A stretch of DNA of 64,000 nt from Actinomadura chibensis NBRC 106107. GTDB lineage: Bacteria > Actinomycetota > Actinomycetes > Streptosporangiales > Streptosporangiaceae. Below are positions 1 to 7,830 of the stretch, piece after piece. The position numbers were made by a program, and so were the translations under genes. Numbering within the stretch: the stretch's first letter is position 1; each line of letters starts with the position of its first letter. The notes beneath the pieces were generated by a model that searched no databases, was not told the DNA's origin, and saw only the letters and a list, made by a program, of their open reading frames with translations. The DNA lies in NCBI RefSeq assembly GCF_001552135.1, contig NZ_BCQP01000004.1:186001-250000 (forward strand), in the 5' to 3' direction.

Positions 1-990
1 GTCGGCATCGCCGAGAACGTCCGGACGATCGTGTGCGCCACCGGCCTGGAGGCCGAGGTCCGCGAGCTGCGGCTGATCGCCGAGCACAAGCCGCGCTACA
101 ACCGCCGGTCCAAGTTCCCCGAGCGGGCGATCTGGCTGAAGCTCACCGTCGAGCCGTTCCCGCGGCTGTCGATCGTCCGCGAGTGCCGCGCCGACGGGGC
201 GCGCTACCTCGGGCCGATCTCGTCGCGGCGGCAGGCCGAGGAGGCGCGGGCCGCGCTGCACGAGGCCGTCCCGCTGCGGCAGTGCACCCAGCGGCTGACG
301 CTGCGGGTGATCGAGAGCGGCAGGGCGCGGGCGTGCGCGCTCGCCGAGCTCGGCCGGTGCGGCGCGCCCTGCGACGGGCGCGAGTCCGCCGACGCCTACG
401 CCGTCCACGTCGGGACGGCCCGCGCCGTCATGGCGGGCGACGTCCGCCCCGTCGTCGCCGCCGCGCGGGTGCGCATCGACCGGCTGGCCGCCGAGCAGCG
501 CTACGAGGAGGCCGCCGCCCAGCGCGACCGGCTCGCCGCGTTCGTCCGCGCCGCCGCGCGCGGGCAGCGGCTCGCCGCGCTGGCCCGGCTGCCCGAGCTG
601 GTCGCGGCGCGGCCCGCGTTCGACGGCGGCTGGGAGCTGGCGGTGGTCCGCTACGGGCGGCTCGCCGCCGCCGGGACCGTTCCGCCCCACGCCCAGCCGA
701 GGCCCTACGTCGACGCGCTCATCGCCACCGCCGAGACGGTGTTCCCGCCGTCCGGCGAGGCGCCCGGCGGCGTCGCGCTCGGCGCGCCGCCGTCCGCCGG
801 GGCCACCGCCGAGGAGATGGAGTGCGTGCTGCGCTGGCTCGACCTGCCCGGCGTCCGGCTCGTCGAGGTCGACGGCCCCTGGACGTGCCCCGCGCACGGC
901 GCCGAGGGCCTCCGCGAATGGATCGACCGCGCTTATGACCGGGCTTACGAGCCACAGGAGACGTCCCGGGGGCGGGGCGGGCGACGTTAG
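1..990 (+). CDS. C-terminal part of exonuclease/GIY-YIG (UvrC-like) fusion protein
   Basis: The frame is open from base 1, so the N-terminus lies outside the window; 329 residues are visible. The first 45 residues are the end of a GIY-YIG nuclease fold (RELRLIAEHKPRYN). A cysteine motif LGRCGAPCDG follows, then a UVR-like helical segment (AAEQRYEEAAAQRDRLAAF), as in UvrC. In actinobacteria this layout usually sits behind an N-terminal DnaQ-type DEDDh exonuclease, giving a DNA repair or proofreading nuclease; that half is not visible, so the fusion is inferred. True UvrC is longer after the UVR and carries an RNase H-like domain that is absent here. The stop codon TAG forms part of a TAGGGT box that probably serves the next gene. 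Confidence 0.75.
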   Translation, partial: VGIAENVRTIVCATGLEAEVRELRLIAEHKPRYNRRSKFPERAIWLKLTVEPFPRLSIVRECRADGARYLGPISSRRQAEEARAALHEAVPLRQCTQRLTLRVIESGRARACALAELGRCGAPCDGRESADAYAVHVGTARAVMAGDVRPVVAAARVRIDRLAAEQRYEEAAAQRDRLAAFVRAAARGQRLAALARLPELVAARPAFDGGWELAVVRYGRLAAAGTVPPHAQPRPYVDALIATAETVFPPSGEAPGGVALGAPPSAGATAEEMECVLRWLDLPGVRLVEVDGPWTCPAHGAEGLREWIDRAYDRAYEPQETSRGRGGRR

Positions 991-993
991 GGT
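988..993 (+). promoter_or_regulatory. candidate -10 box for the rhomboid gene
   Basis: TAGGGT overlaps the stop codon of the upstream gene and lies 42 bases before the rhomboid ATG. It would start a short leader carrying the GGAGAGG ribosome site. No convincing -35 is visible. Confidence 0.35.
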
Positions 994-1035
994 GACCCGT
1001 GGAATCCCGGCGCTCGGAGAGGACGACGACCCCGC

Positions 1036-1785
1036 ATGGCCCTGCCTCTCTACGACAGCCAGCCGGCCCGCCGCGTCCCGTGGGTGACGTACCTGCTGGT
1101 GGCGGCCAACGTGGTGGTGTTCCTGCTCACCCCGATGTCGAACTTCGCCGCCTGGTACGGGCGCGACCACGTCCGCGAGTGCGAGGCGGCGCACTTCACC
1201 TACGAGTACGGCGCCGTCCCGAAGGAGCTGACGAGCGGCGACCAGCAGCCGCTGCCCGCCGACATCGTCCGCCAGTGCGGGCCCGCGGGCTTCCGCAAGG
1301 CGCCCTGGACGTCGGCGTTCACCTCGATGTTCCTGCACTCCGGCGCGCTGCACCTGCTCGGCAACCTGGTCGCGCTGTTCGTCGTCGGGATGGGCGTCGA
1401 GGACCGGCTCGGGCGCCTCCGCTACCTGCTCAGCTACCTGTTCTTCGGGCTCGTCGCCGTCTACGGGTTCGCTTGGACCTCGCCGGACTCGACCGTCCCG
1501 CTCATCGGCGCGTCCGGCGCGATCGCGGGGGTGATGGGCGCCTACGTCATCCTCAACCCGCGCGGGCGGATCGTGAGCTGGGTGCCGCCGGTCATCGTGG
1601 TGCGGCTGCCGGTCTGGGTGGTGCTCGGGTACTGGTTCGTCCTGCAGTGGCTGTCGCTCGGCGACGACAAGAGCAACGTGGCCTACACGGCGCACATCTA
1701 CGGCTTCCTGGCCGGGGTGGCGTTCGCGCTGCTCGCGCGCCGCGCGGGGCCCGCCCGCCGCCTCGCCGCGCTGAGCCGCGGCTAG
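1036..1785 (+). CDS. rhomboid family intramembrane serine protease
   Basis: A 249-residue membrane protein that should cleave transmembrane segments of client proteins inside the bilayer. The rhomboid catalytic pattern is complete: H106-LLG-N110, Ser160 in GASGA, and His220 in the late helix TAHIYGF. A first transmembrane helix (about residues 17-33) is followed by an extracytoplasmic loop with two cysteines (Cys49, Cys81) that could pair, then five more helices. The ATG is preceded by GGAGAGG at a fair distance. It stands alone between a nuclease gene and an Lrp-type gene, and nothing nearby suggests a substrate. Confidence 0.9.
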   Translation: MALPLYDSQPARRVPWVTYLLVAANVVVFLLTPMSNFAAWYGRDHVRECEAAHFTYEYGAVPKELTSGDQQPLPADIVRQCGPAGFRKAPWTSAFTSMFLHSGALHLLGNLVALFVVGMGVEDRLGRLRYLLSYLFFGLVAVYGFAWTSPDSTVPLIGASGAIAGVMGAYVILNPRGRIVSWVPPVIVVRLPVWVVLGYWFVLQWLSLGDDKSNVAYTAHIYGFLAGVAFALLARRAGPARRLAALSRG

Positions 1786-1786
1786 A

Positions 1787-1792
1787 TAGGGT
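1787..1792 (+). promoter_or_regulatory. candidate -10 box for the Lrp-type gene
   Basis: TAGGGT directly after the rhomboid stop codon, 32 bases before the GTG of the next gene. The spacing leaves room for the strong AGGGGAGGGG ribosome site at 1811-1820. No clear -35. Confidence 0.35.
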
Positions 1793-1824
1793 CGGGACGT
1801 CCAAGGCTTCAGGGGAGGGGTGCA

Positions 1825-2112
1825 GTGGTCACTGCGATCGTGTTCGTCAAGGCCGACGTCGCGCGCATCCACGAGGTGGCCGAGACGATCGCCGCCCTGG
1901 ACGGCGTCAGCGAGGTCTACTCCATCACCGGCGACCACGACCTCATGGCGATGGTCCGGGTGCGGCGCAACGAGGACCTGAACGACATCATCCCGGGCCG
2001 CATCAACAAGATCCCCGGCATCGTCGGCACGGAGACGCACATCGCGTTCCGCACCTACTCCCAGCACGACCTGGAGCAGGCGTTCGCCCTCGGTCTCCCG
2101 GACGCCGACTAA
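1825..2112 (+). CDS. stand-alone Lrp/AsnC ligand-binding (RAM) domain protein
   Basis: A 95-residue protein made only of the RAM/ACT-like effector domain of the Lrp/AsnC family. Its start, TAIVFVKADVARIHEV, is the first strand and helix of that fold, and GVSEVYSITGDHDLMAMVRV is the typical ligand/dimer core. There is no helix-turn-helix, so it cannot bind DNA by itself in the usual way. Such single-domain proteins form ring oligomers that bind amino acids and may modulate full-length Lrp partners. The GTG start is set by a strong purine-rich ribosome site at 1811-1820. A 9-bp hairpin after the stop probably ends transcription. Confidence 0.85.
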   Translation: MVTAIVFVKADVARIHEVAETIAALDGVSEVYSITGDHDLMAMVRVRRNEDLNDIIPGRINKIPGIVGTETHIAFRTYSQHDLEQAFALGLPDAD

Positions 2113-2128
2113 AGCCCTTGCCGGGGGG

Positions 2129-2150
2129 TGTGGGGGGTCGTCCCCCCACA
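2129..2150. terminator. bidirectional terminator hairpin of the GGGGGTCG type
   Basis: TGTGGGGGG and CCCCCCACA form a 9-bp perfect stem around the loop TCGT. It sits in the 47-base gap between two converging genes, so it can serve both strands. It has the same G5-TCG(C/T)-C5 core as hairpins at 7810-7829 and in the 34.1-34.3 kb repeats. Confidence 0.7.
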
Positions 2151-2159
2151 AAGGCACGG

Positions 2160-2876
2160 CTAGCTCGCCGTCACCACTGACAGGGAGAGGTCGCCGCAGG
2201 GGCGGGCGGCGAAGCCGGGGGCGCCCCGGTAGACGGCGCCGGGCGGCCAGCTCGCCGTGTTGGACGCCATCACCCGGCCGGGCGCGTTCACGACGAACGC
2301 GGGCGCGGGGATCTCGCGCAGGGCCGGGACGATCTCGTTCTCGAACGTGCGCGCGTACACGTCGGCGGCGGCGACGCCCGCGAACGTCCCGCCGACGAGC
2401 ACCGGCGCCGACAGCGTAAGGACGTACTCGTCGCTGCACAGGTAGTCGACGTAGGGGCCGCACACGGTCCGCTCGGCGCCGCCCGCCGGGCCGGTGAACC
2501 ACTCCCAGCGCGTGTAGTCGGCGAGGACGCTGCTCTCGGGGTCGAGGTCGCGCAGGAGCTGGGACGGCCGCCCGGCGGGCCCGGTCTGCCACCACTCCAG
2601 GTACCAGGCGGCGTCGGCGAGCAGCTCGGGCGCGGCGATGAAGCCGAGGCCGCAGATCAGCGGGCCGAGCCGGGCGAACAGCAGGGGGCGCAGCGCGGCG
2701 AGGTCGGCGCGGACGGGGGCGCGCCCGGCGCGGCGGACGTCCTCCAGGCACCGGCCCGCCGCGTCGCGGACCTGCGCCACCGCCTCGAAGACGCCGTCCA
2801 GGGTGGCGCGCACGCGGGCGGCCGCCGCGCGGGCGGCGGGGGGACCGTCCACGGCGGCCGGGGGCTCGGCGGGCAT
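2160..2876 (-). CDS. cache-domain (PDC sensor-like) protein
   Basis: A 238-residue protein with no signal peptide or membrane segment, so probably cytoplasmic. The C-terminal half has the cache/PDC pattern: CGPYVDYLCSDEYVLTLSAP followed by GTFAGVAAADVYARTFENE, the small-molecule pocket fold normally found outside the membrane in chemoreceptors and kinases. The N-terminal half is helical with a WYLEWWQ motif. It starts 17 bases after the GntR regulator and is surely co-transcribed with it. Divergent from both is a polyamine-type ABC transporter. I infer a ligand-sensing or ligand-buffering accessory of that regulon; the ligand is unknown. Confidence 0.75.
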   Translation of the reverse strand: MPAEPPAAVDGPPAARAAAARVRATLDGVFEAVAQVRDAAGRCLEDVRRAGRAPVRADLAALRPLLFARLGPLICGLGFIAAPELLADAAWYLEWWQTGPAGRPSQLLRDLDPESSVLADYTRWEWFTGPAGGAERTVCGPYVDYLCSDEYVLTLSAPVLVGGTFAGVAAADVYARTFENEIVPALREIPAPAFVVNAPGRVMASNTASWPPGAVYRGAPGFAARPCGDLSLSVVTAS

Positions 2877-2893
2877 GGGGTCCCCCTCGGGAG

Positions 2894-3601
2894 TCAGAGT
2901 TCGAGCCGTCGTTCAATCAGACGTTGTACCGCATTCAGGACGTGACTTTCAGCTACATCGCGGGCGGCGGCGTCGTCGCCGCGCTCGATGGCGTCGACGA
3001 TCCCGGCGTGCTCGGCGGCCACGGCGGCGCGCCGGTCGGGCAGGTCGTGCACGGCCCAGACCAGCGGCCCGATCTCGGCCTGGAGCCGGATCTCCTCGCG
3101 GGTGAGCCGCACGGACTGGGACGCCGCCGCGACGTCCAGGTGGAGCCGTCCGTCCAGGCGGCACAGCCGGGCCCCGGCGGCCATCTCTTCCAGCGAGCGG
3201 CGCAGCCTGCGGACGTCGTCCGGCAGCGACCGGGCGGCGGCGAGCCGCGCGGCGGCCCCGGCGATCGCGGCGTAGTGGTCGCCGAGGTCGCGGAGCTCTT
3301 CCGCGCTGAGCGGACGCAGCCGCTCGTCGAGGTCGAACGGCCTGGCCGGGGCGCGGACGAAGCTGCCGCCGCCGCGCCCCCGCCGGGTCTCGATGAGCCC
3401 CTGCTGACGCAAGGCCATCAGCGCTTCGCGTAGTGTGACCGTTGATACACCGAGATGTGCGGCCAAGTCGGTCTCGCTCGGCAGCTGCTCGCCGTCGTCG
3501 AGGAGCCCGAGCGCGATCGCGTCGCCGAGCCGCCGCACGACCGCGTGCACCCGCGCGGTGTTGTCGACCGGGGCGAACACGACCAGGTGCGCGTTCTCCA
3601 T
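2894..3601 (-). CDS. GntR/FadR-family transcriptional regulator
   Basis: A 235-residue repressor-type protein. Residues about 15-85 are the GntR winged helix (GEQLPSETDLAAHLGVSTVT, LREALMALRQQGLIETRRGR). The rest is the all-helical FCD effector domain with well-spaced histidines (RLHLD, AAEHAGI, ESH) that in this family hold a metal and an organic acid ligand. It shares an 80-base AT-rich intergenic region with the divergent transporter genes, where a near-palindrome overlaps the transporter promoter. It therefore very likely controls both directions. Confidence 0.88.
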   Translation of the reverse strand: MENAHLVVFAPVDNTARVHAVVRRLGDAIALGLLDDGEQLPSETDLAAHLGVSTVTLREALMALRQQGLIETRRGRGGGSFVRAPARPFDLDERLRPLSAEELRDLGDHYAAIAGAAARLAAARSLPDDVRRLRRSLEEMAAGARLCRLDGRLHLDVAAASQSVRLTREEIRLQAEIGPLVWAVHDLPDRRAAVAAEHAGIVDAIERGDDAAARDVAESHVLNAVQRLIERRLEL

Positions 3602-3644
3602 GGGCCCCCTTCCCGGTGTTCACACAGTGATACCGGAACATCAC

Positions 3645-3673
3645 TTGAACTGAAACTTATGAATCCATATGTT
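3645..3673 (+). promoter_or_regulatory. sigma70-type promoter of the ABC transporter operon
   Basis: TTGAAC (3645-3650), a 17-base spacer and TATGTT (3668-3673) make a close match to a housekeeping promoter. The -10 ends 8 bases before the ATG at 3682, so the transcript is leaderless or nearly so. The stretch is strikingly AT-rich for this genome. Confidence 0.65.
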
Positions 3674-3681
3674 TTCTGTTC
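3647..3681. promoter_or_regulatory. imperfect palindrome over the transporter promoter (candidate operator)
   Basis: GAACTGAAAC at the left and GTTTTCTGTTC at the right are near-complementary arms (the second reads GAACAGAAAAC on the other strand), centred between the -35 and -10. The right arm touches the potA start codon. Position suggests binding of the adjacent GntR/FadR protein; this is inference. Confidence 0.45.
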
Positions 3682-4707
3682 ATGCCGGAAGCAGCGGTGA
3701 GGATCCGCGATCTGCGCAAGACCTTCGGCGCCGTCGAGGCGGTGGCGGGCGTCGACCTCGACATCGGGGACGGCGAGTTCTTCTCCATGCTCGGCCCGTC
3801 CGGGTCGGGCAAGACGACCATCCTGCGGCTGATCGCGGGCTTCGAGCGGCCGACGGCCGGGACGGTGGAGCTCGGCGGCGCGGACGTGACGGGCCTCGCC
3901 CCGTTCGACCGCGACGTCAACACCGTCTTCCAGGACTACGCGCTCTTCCCGCACCTGGACGTGCTCCGCAACGTCGAGTACGGCCTGAAGGTGCGGCGGG
4001 TGCCGCGGGCGGCGCGCCGGGAGCGGGCGCTTGAGGCGCTGCGCAGCGTCCGCCTGGACGGCCTGGAGCGGCGCCGTCCGGGCGAGCTGTCCGGCGGCCA
4101 GCGGCAGCGGGTCGCGCTGGCCCGCGCGCTGGTCAACGAGCCGCGGGTGCTGCTGCTCGACGAGCCGCTCGGCGCGCTCGACCTGAAGCTGCGCGAGGAG
4201 ATGCAGGTCGAGCTGAAGAGCATCCAGCGCCGGGCCGGGATCACCTTCGTGTTCGTGACCCACGACCAGGAGGAGGCGCTGACCCTGAGCGACCGGGTCG
4301 CCGTCCTCGACCGGGGCCGGGTGCAGCAGGTCGGGACGCCCGCCGAGGTGTACGAGCGTCCGGCCACCGGGTTCGTGGCGGGCTTCGTCGGGACGTCCAA
4401 CCGCGTCGGGGACGTCTGCGTGCGCCCGGAGAAGCTCCACGTCGAGATCGGGGACGACCTCCCCGGTCCGCGCGGCGGGGACCGGCACGCGCTCGGCACG
4501 GTCGCCGAGGTCGTCTACGCGGGCGCGGTCACCCGGTTCGTCATCGACCTGGACTCGGGGGACCGGGTCGTGGCGCTCCAGCAGAACCTGCGGACCTCGT
4601 CCATGGACGTGACGCGCCACCGCGGCGCCCGCGTCCGGATCGGCTGGGAGGCGGCGCACGAGTTCCGCGTCCCCTCCGACCCGGCGCCCGCCGCGCCCGC
4701 TTCCTGA
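3682..4707 (+). CDS. potA: polyamine-type ABC transporter ATP-binding protein
   Basis: A 341-residue ATPase that powers uptake through the two permeases downstream. Walker A is GPSGSGKTT (Lys44), the signature is LSGGQRQRVALARAL, and Walker B is LLLDEPLGALD with a following VTHDQEEAL switch. The C-terminal about 90 residues are a TOBE-like regulatory domain, shorter than in some PotA proteins. The ATG lies 8 bases after a TATGTT box with no ribosome site, consistent with a leaderless start. Genes follow in the order ATPase, binding protein, permease, permease. Substrate class (putrescine/spermidine-like) rests on family resemblance. Confidence 0.88.
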   Translation: MPEAAVRIRDLRKTFGAVEAVAGVDLDIGDGEFFSMLGPSGSGKTTILRLIAGFERPTAGTVELGGADVTGLAPFDRDVNTVFQDYALFPHLDVLRNVEYGLKVRRVPRAARRERALEALRSVRLDGLERRRPGELSGGQRQRVALARALVNEPRVLLLDEPLGALDLKLREEMQVELKSIQRRAGITFVFVTHDQEEALTLSDRVAVLDRGRVQQVGTPAEVYERPATGFVAGFVGTSNRVGDVCVRPEKLHVEIGDDLPGPRGGDRHALGTVAEVVYAGAVTRFVIDLDSGDRVVALQQNLRTSSMDVTRHRGARVRIGWEAAHEFRVPSDPAPAAPAS

Positions 4708-4746
4708 GCACGACTCCCAACCCCCGAGACATAAGGAGACCCCCCC

Positions 4747-5955
4747 ATGTGGTCCACGCGCACGGCGATCGCCGCCGCGGCGACGCTCGCGATCGGGCTG
4801 GCGGCCGCCGCCTGCGGCGGCGACTCGGGCGACAAGGCGACGGGCGCCGGGCAGGGCGGCTTCACCGTCCCGAAGGTGCCGATGCGGCAGTCGCTCGGGC
4901 AGGGCGAGGGCCAGGTCAACCTGGTCGCCTGGGCCGGGTACGCCGAGGACGGCTCCAACGACCCGAAGGTCGACTGGGTCACCCCGTTCGAGAAGCAGAC
5001 CGGCTGCAAGGTCAACACCAAGGTCGCCGGGACGTCCGACGAGATGGTGACGCTGATGCGGACCGGCGAGTACGACGCGGTCTCCGCCTCCGGCGACGCC
5101 TCGCTGCGGCTGATCGCCTCCGGCACGGTCGCGCCCGTCAACACGAAGCTCGTCCCGAACTACGCCGACGTGTTCGCCGGGCTGAAGGCGAAGCCGTGGA
5201 ACTCGGTGAACGGCGTCCCCTACGGCATCCCGCACGGGCGCGGCGCGAACCTGCTCATGTGGCGCACCGACAAGGTGAAGGCCGCGCCGGACTCGTGGGG
5301 GGCGGTGTTCGACGGGAACTCCCCGTACAAGGGCAAGGTCACGGCCTACGACTCGCCGATCTACATCGCGGACGCCGCGCTGTACCTGATGTCGGCGCGG
5401 CCGGAGCTCGGCATCAAGAACCCGTACGCGCTCGACCAGAAGCAGTTCGACGCGGCGGTCGGGCTCCTGAAGACGCAGCGCGGGCTGGTGGGGGAGTACT
5501 GGTCGGACTACACGAAGGAGGTCCAGGCGTTCAAGAGCGGCGACTCCGTCCTCGGGACGACCTGGCAGGTCATCGCGAACCTCGCCGAGGCGGAGAAGGC
5601 GCCGGTGAAGGTGGCGCTGCCGAAGGAGGGCTCCACCGGCTGGTCCGACACGTGGATGGTCGGGGCCAAGGCCAAGCACCCGAACTGCGCCTACAAGTGG
5701 ATGGACTGGATCGTGTCGCCCAAGGCGAACGCGCAGGTCGCCGAGTGGTTCGGTGAGGCGCCCGCCAACGCCAAGGCGTGCGCGGAGACCTCGGACAAGA
5801 AGTTCTGCGACACCTTCCACGCCACCGACGAGACCTACTTCTCGAAGGTGCACTTCTGGACGACCCCGATCGCGCAGTGCCTCGACGGCCGCAAGGACGT
5901 CAAGTGCGTCGACTACTCCAAGTGGACCCAGGCGTGGACGACGATCAAGGGCTGA
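4747..5955 (+). CDS. potD: polyamine-type ABC transporter substrate-binding lipoprotein
   Basis: A 402-residue extracytoplasmic solute-binding protein. The N-terminus is a lipoprotein signal with hydrophobic helix and lipobox ending AAAC, placing the lipidated cysteine at residue 23. The mature part is a PotD/spermidine-putrescine type fold: NLVAWAGYAEDGS near the start, then VSASGDASLRLIASG, and GIPHGRGANLLMWRTDKV. Four cysteines near the C-terminus could form disulfides. A good ribosome site (AAGGAG) precedes the ATG. The stop is 17 bases before the first permease, so the genes form one operon. Confidence 0.88.
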   Translation: MWSTRTAIAAAATLAIGLAAAACGGDSGDKATGAGQGGFTVPKVPMRQSLGQGEGQVNLVAWAGYAEDGSNDPKVDWVTPFEKQTGCKVNTKVAGTSDEMVTLMRTGEYDAVSASGDASLRLIASGTVAPVNTKLVPNYADVFAGLKAKPWNSVNGVPYGIPHGRGANLLMWRTDKVKAAPDSWGAVFDGNSPYKGKVTAYDSPIYIADAALYLMSARPELGIKNPYALDQKQFDAAVGLLKTQRGLVGEYWSDYTKEVQAFKSGDSVLGTTWQVIANLAEAEKAPVKVALPKEGSTGWSDTWMVGAKAKHPNCAYKWMDWIVSPKANAQVAEWFGEAPANAKACAETSDKKFCDTFHATDETYFSKVHFWTTPIAQCLDGRKDVKCVDYSKWTQAWTTIKG

Positions 5956-5972
5956 CCCCGGGCCGCCGCCCG

Positions 5973-6839
5973 GTGCTCCGGCGCCGGGCGGCGGCCCTGC
6001 TGCACCGCCGTCCCCGGCTGCGGCTGACGCTGCTGCTGTCGGCGCCGCTCGCCTGGCTGGTCGCCGGGTACCTCGCCGCGCTCGCCGCGATCTTCCTGAC
6101 GGCGTTCTGGACGACGGACGTCTTCACCGGCGAGGTCGTCCGGCGGTTCACGCTCGCGAACTTCCAGACCCTGCTGGACGAGCCCGTCTACCGGACGGTC
6201 GCGCTCCGCAGCCTCGGCGTCGCCGCCGCCGTCACCGTGATCGACGCGCTGGTCGGCGTCCCGATGGCGCTCTACATGGCCAAGGTCGCGAAGCCCCGGT
6301 ACCGGCCGTACCTGGTGATCGCGATCCTGGCGCCGCTGTGGGCCGCCTACCTCGTCAAGGCGTACGCGTGGCGGGTCATGCTGGCGGAGGGCGGGCTGGT
6401 CGACGAGGCGCTGCGGCCGCTCGGGCTGTCCGGCCCCGGCTACGGGCTCACCGCGACCGTGGTCGTCCTCGCCTACCTGTGGCTGCCGTACATGATCCTG
6501 CCCGTCTACACCGGGCTGGAGCGGCTCCCGGACTCGCTGCTGGACGCCTCCGGCGACCTCGGCGCCCGGCCGCTGCGCACGCTCCGCTCCGTCGTCCTGC
6601 CGCTGGCGTTCCCGGCGCTGGTGGCGGGCTCGATCTTCACGTTCTCGCTGTCGCTCGGCGACTACATCACCGTGAAGATCGTCGGCGGGCGGCGGCAGCT
6701 GCTCGGCAACGTCGTCTACGACAACATCGGCGCCGCCAACAACCTGCCGTTCGCCGCCGCCGTCGCGACGGTCCCGGTCGTGGTGATGCTCGGCTACCTC
6801 GCCGCGGCCCGCCGCACCGGCGCGCTCAGGGAGCTCTAG
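5973..6839 (+). CDS. potB: ABC transporter permease (PotB-like)
   Basis: A 288-residue inner-membrane permease with about six helices. The coupling (EAA) loop is visible as DASGDLGARPLRTLRSVVLPLAFPA. I chose the GTG at 5973, 17 bases after the binding-protein stop, because it starts just before the basic stretch LRRRAAALLHRRPRLRL that leads into the first helix. A longer in-frame start inside the upstream gene would add a segment that merely shadows its coding region. The stop codon directly abuts the ATG of the next permease, indicating tight coupling. Confidence 0.85.
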   Translation: MLRRRAAALLHRRPRLRLTLLLSAPLAWLVAGYLAALAAIFLTAFWTTDVFTGEVVRRFTLANFQTLLDEPVYRTVALRSLGVAAAVTVIDALVGVPMALYMAKVAKPRYRPYLVIAILAPLWAAYLVKAYAWRVMLAEGGLVDEALRPLGLSGPGYGLTATVVVLAYLWLPYMILPVYTGLERLPDSLLDASGDLGARPLRTLRSVVLPLAFPALVAGSIFTFSLSLGDYITVKIVGGRRQLLGNVVYDNIGAANNLPFAAAVATVPVVVMLGYLAAARRTGALREL

Positions 6840-7649
6840 ATGACCTTCTCGCCCGCCGCGCGGACCGCGCTGCGCGTCCTCATGGGCCTCGGCCTCGCCG
6901 TGATCTACGTGCCGCTGCTGGTCGTGCTGATCAACTCCGTGAACGCCGACCGGGCGTTCGGGTGGCCGCCGTCCGGGTTCACCGGACGCTGGTGGACGCA
7001 GGCCATGGACAACGAGGGCGCCCGGCGGGCCGTCCTCACCAGCGTCAAGGCGGGCGTCGGGGCCACCGCCGCCGCGCTCGTCCTCGGCACCCTCGCCGCG
7101 TTCGCCGTGGCCCGGCACCGGTTCTTCGGACGCGAGGCCGTGTCGCTCGTCGTCGTCCTGCCGATCGCGCTGCCCGGCATCGTCACCGGGATCGCGCTCA
7201 GCAACGCCTTCCAGGTCGTGCTGAAGCCGCTCGGGATCGGGCTCGGCCTGTTCACCGTCATCGTCGGGCACGCCACGTTCTGCGTCGTGACGATCTACAA
7301 CAACGTCCTCGCCCGGCTGCGGCGCACCGGGACCAACCTGGAGGAGGCGTCCGCCGACCTCGGCGCCGACACCTTCCAGACGTTCTGGTACGTGACGTTC
7401 CCCGCCCTGCGCTCGGCCCTGTTCGCGGGCGCGCTGCTGTCCTTCGCGCTGTCCTTCGACGAGATCATCGTGACCACGTTCACCGCCGGGCCCGGCGCCG
7501 AGACCCTCCCGATCTGGATCTTCAACAACCTCTTCCGCCCCAACCAGGCCCCAGTGGTCAACGTCCTGGCCGCGGCACTGATCGTGCTGTCGATAATCCC
7601 GATCTACCTGGCCCAGCGTCTCTCCAGCGCCTCCCGCAACATCACCTAG
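6840..7649 (+). CDS. potC: ABC transporter permease (PotC-like)
   Basis: A 269-residue second permease with six predicted helices. The coupling loop EEASADLGADTFQTFWYVTF contacts the ATPase. Its ATG begins on the base after the previous stop codon, so it is translated by termination-reinitiation. It is the last gene of the operon and is followed 18 bases later by a very strong hairpin. Confidence 0.88.
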   Translation: MTFSPAARTALRVLMGLGLAVIYVPLLVVLINSVNADRAFGWPPSGFTGRWWTQAMDNEGARRAVLTSVKAGVGATAAALVLGTLAAFAVARHRFFGREAVSLVVVLPIALPGIVTGIALSNAFQVVLKPLGIGLGLFTVIVGHATFCVVTIYNNVLARLRRTGTNLEEASADLGADTFQTFWYVTFPALRSALFAGALLSFALSFDEIIVTTFTAGPGAETLPIWIFNNLFRPNQAPVVNVLAAALIVLSIIPIYLAQRLSSASRNIT

Positions 7650-7667
7650 GACACCGGCCAAGGCCAC

Positions 7668-7713
7668 GGGTCGTGCGGCCGGAGGGCGGTCACGCCCTCC
7701 GGCCGCACGACCC
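7668..7713. terminator. 21-bp perfect inverted repeat with 4-base loop
   Basis: Arms 7668-7688 and 7693-7713 are exactly complementary and enclose the loop GTCA. The stem is almost all G and C. It lies 18 bases after the last transporter gene and has no U-tract, as is usual for actinomycete terminators. Because it is symmetric it can also stop transcripts from the right. Confidence 0.75.
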
Positions 7714-7809
7714 GACGGCGCAGGCGACCGCAGCGACGCCCCACACGCCCGCACAGGCAAGACAGACCGAAACGGCGGCGTGAGGATCGCCTGCGCCGCA
7801 ACGGGGGTT

Positions 7810-7829
7810 CCAGGGGGTCGCCCCCCTGG
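7810..7829. terminator. trpD terminator hairpin of the GGGGGTCG type
   Basis: CCAGGGGG and CCCCCTGG pair around TCGC. The hairpin begins one base beyond the trpD stop codon on the minus strand. Its core is the same G5-TCG(C/T)-C5 found at 2129-2150 and in each unit at 34.1-34.3 kb. Confidence 0.65.
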
Positions 7830-7830
7830 G

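Noticed and set aside
3418..5853. Long minus-strand open frame of 811 codons over the transporter genes
   Set aside because: It is the antisense shadow of potA/potD: composition is His/Arg/Leu/Val-rich with no domain, while the plus strand encodes intact known proteins.
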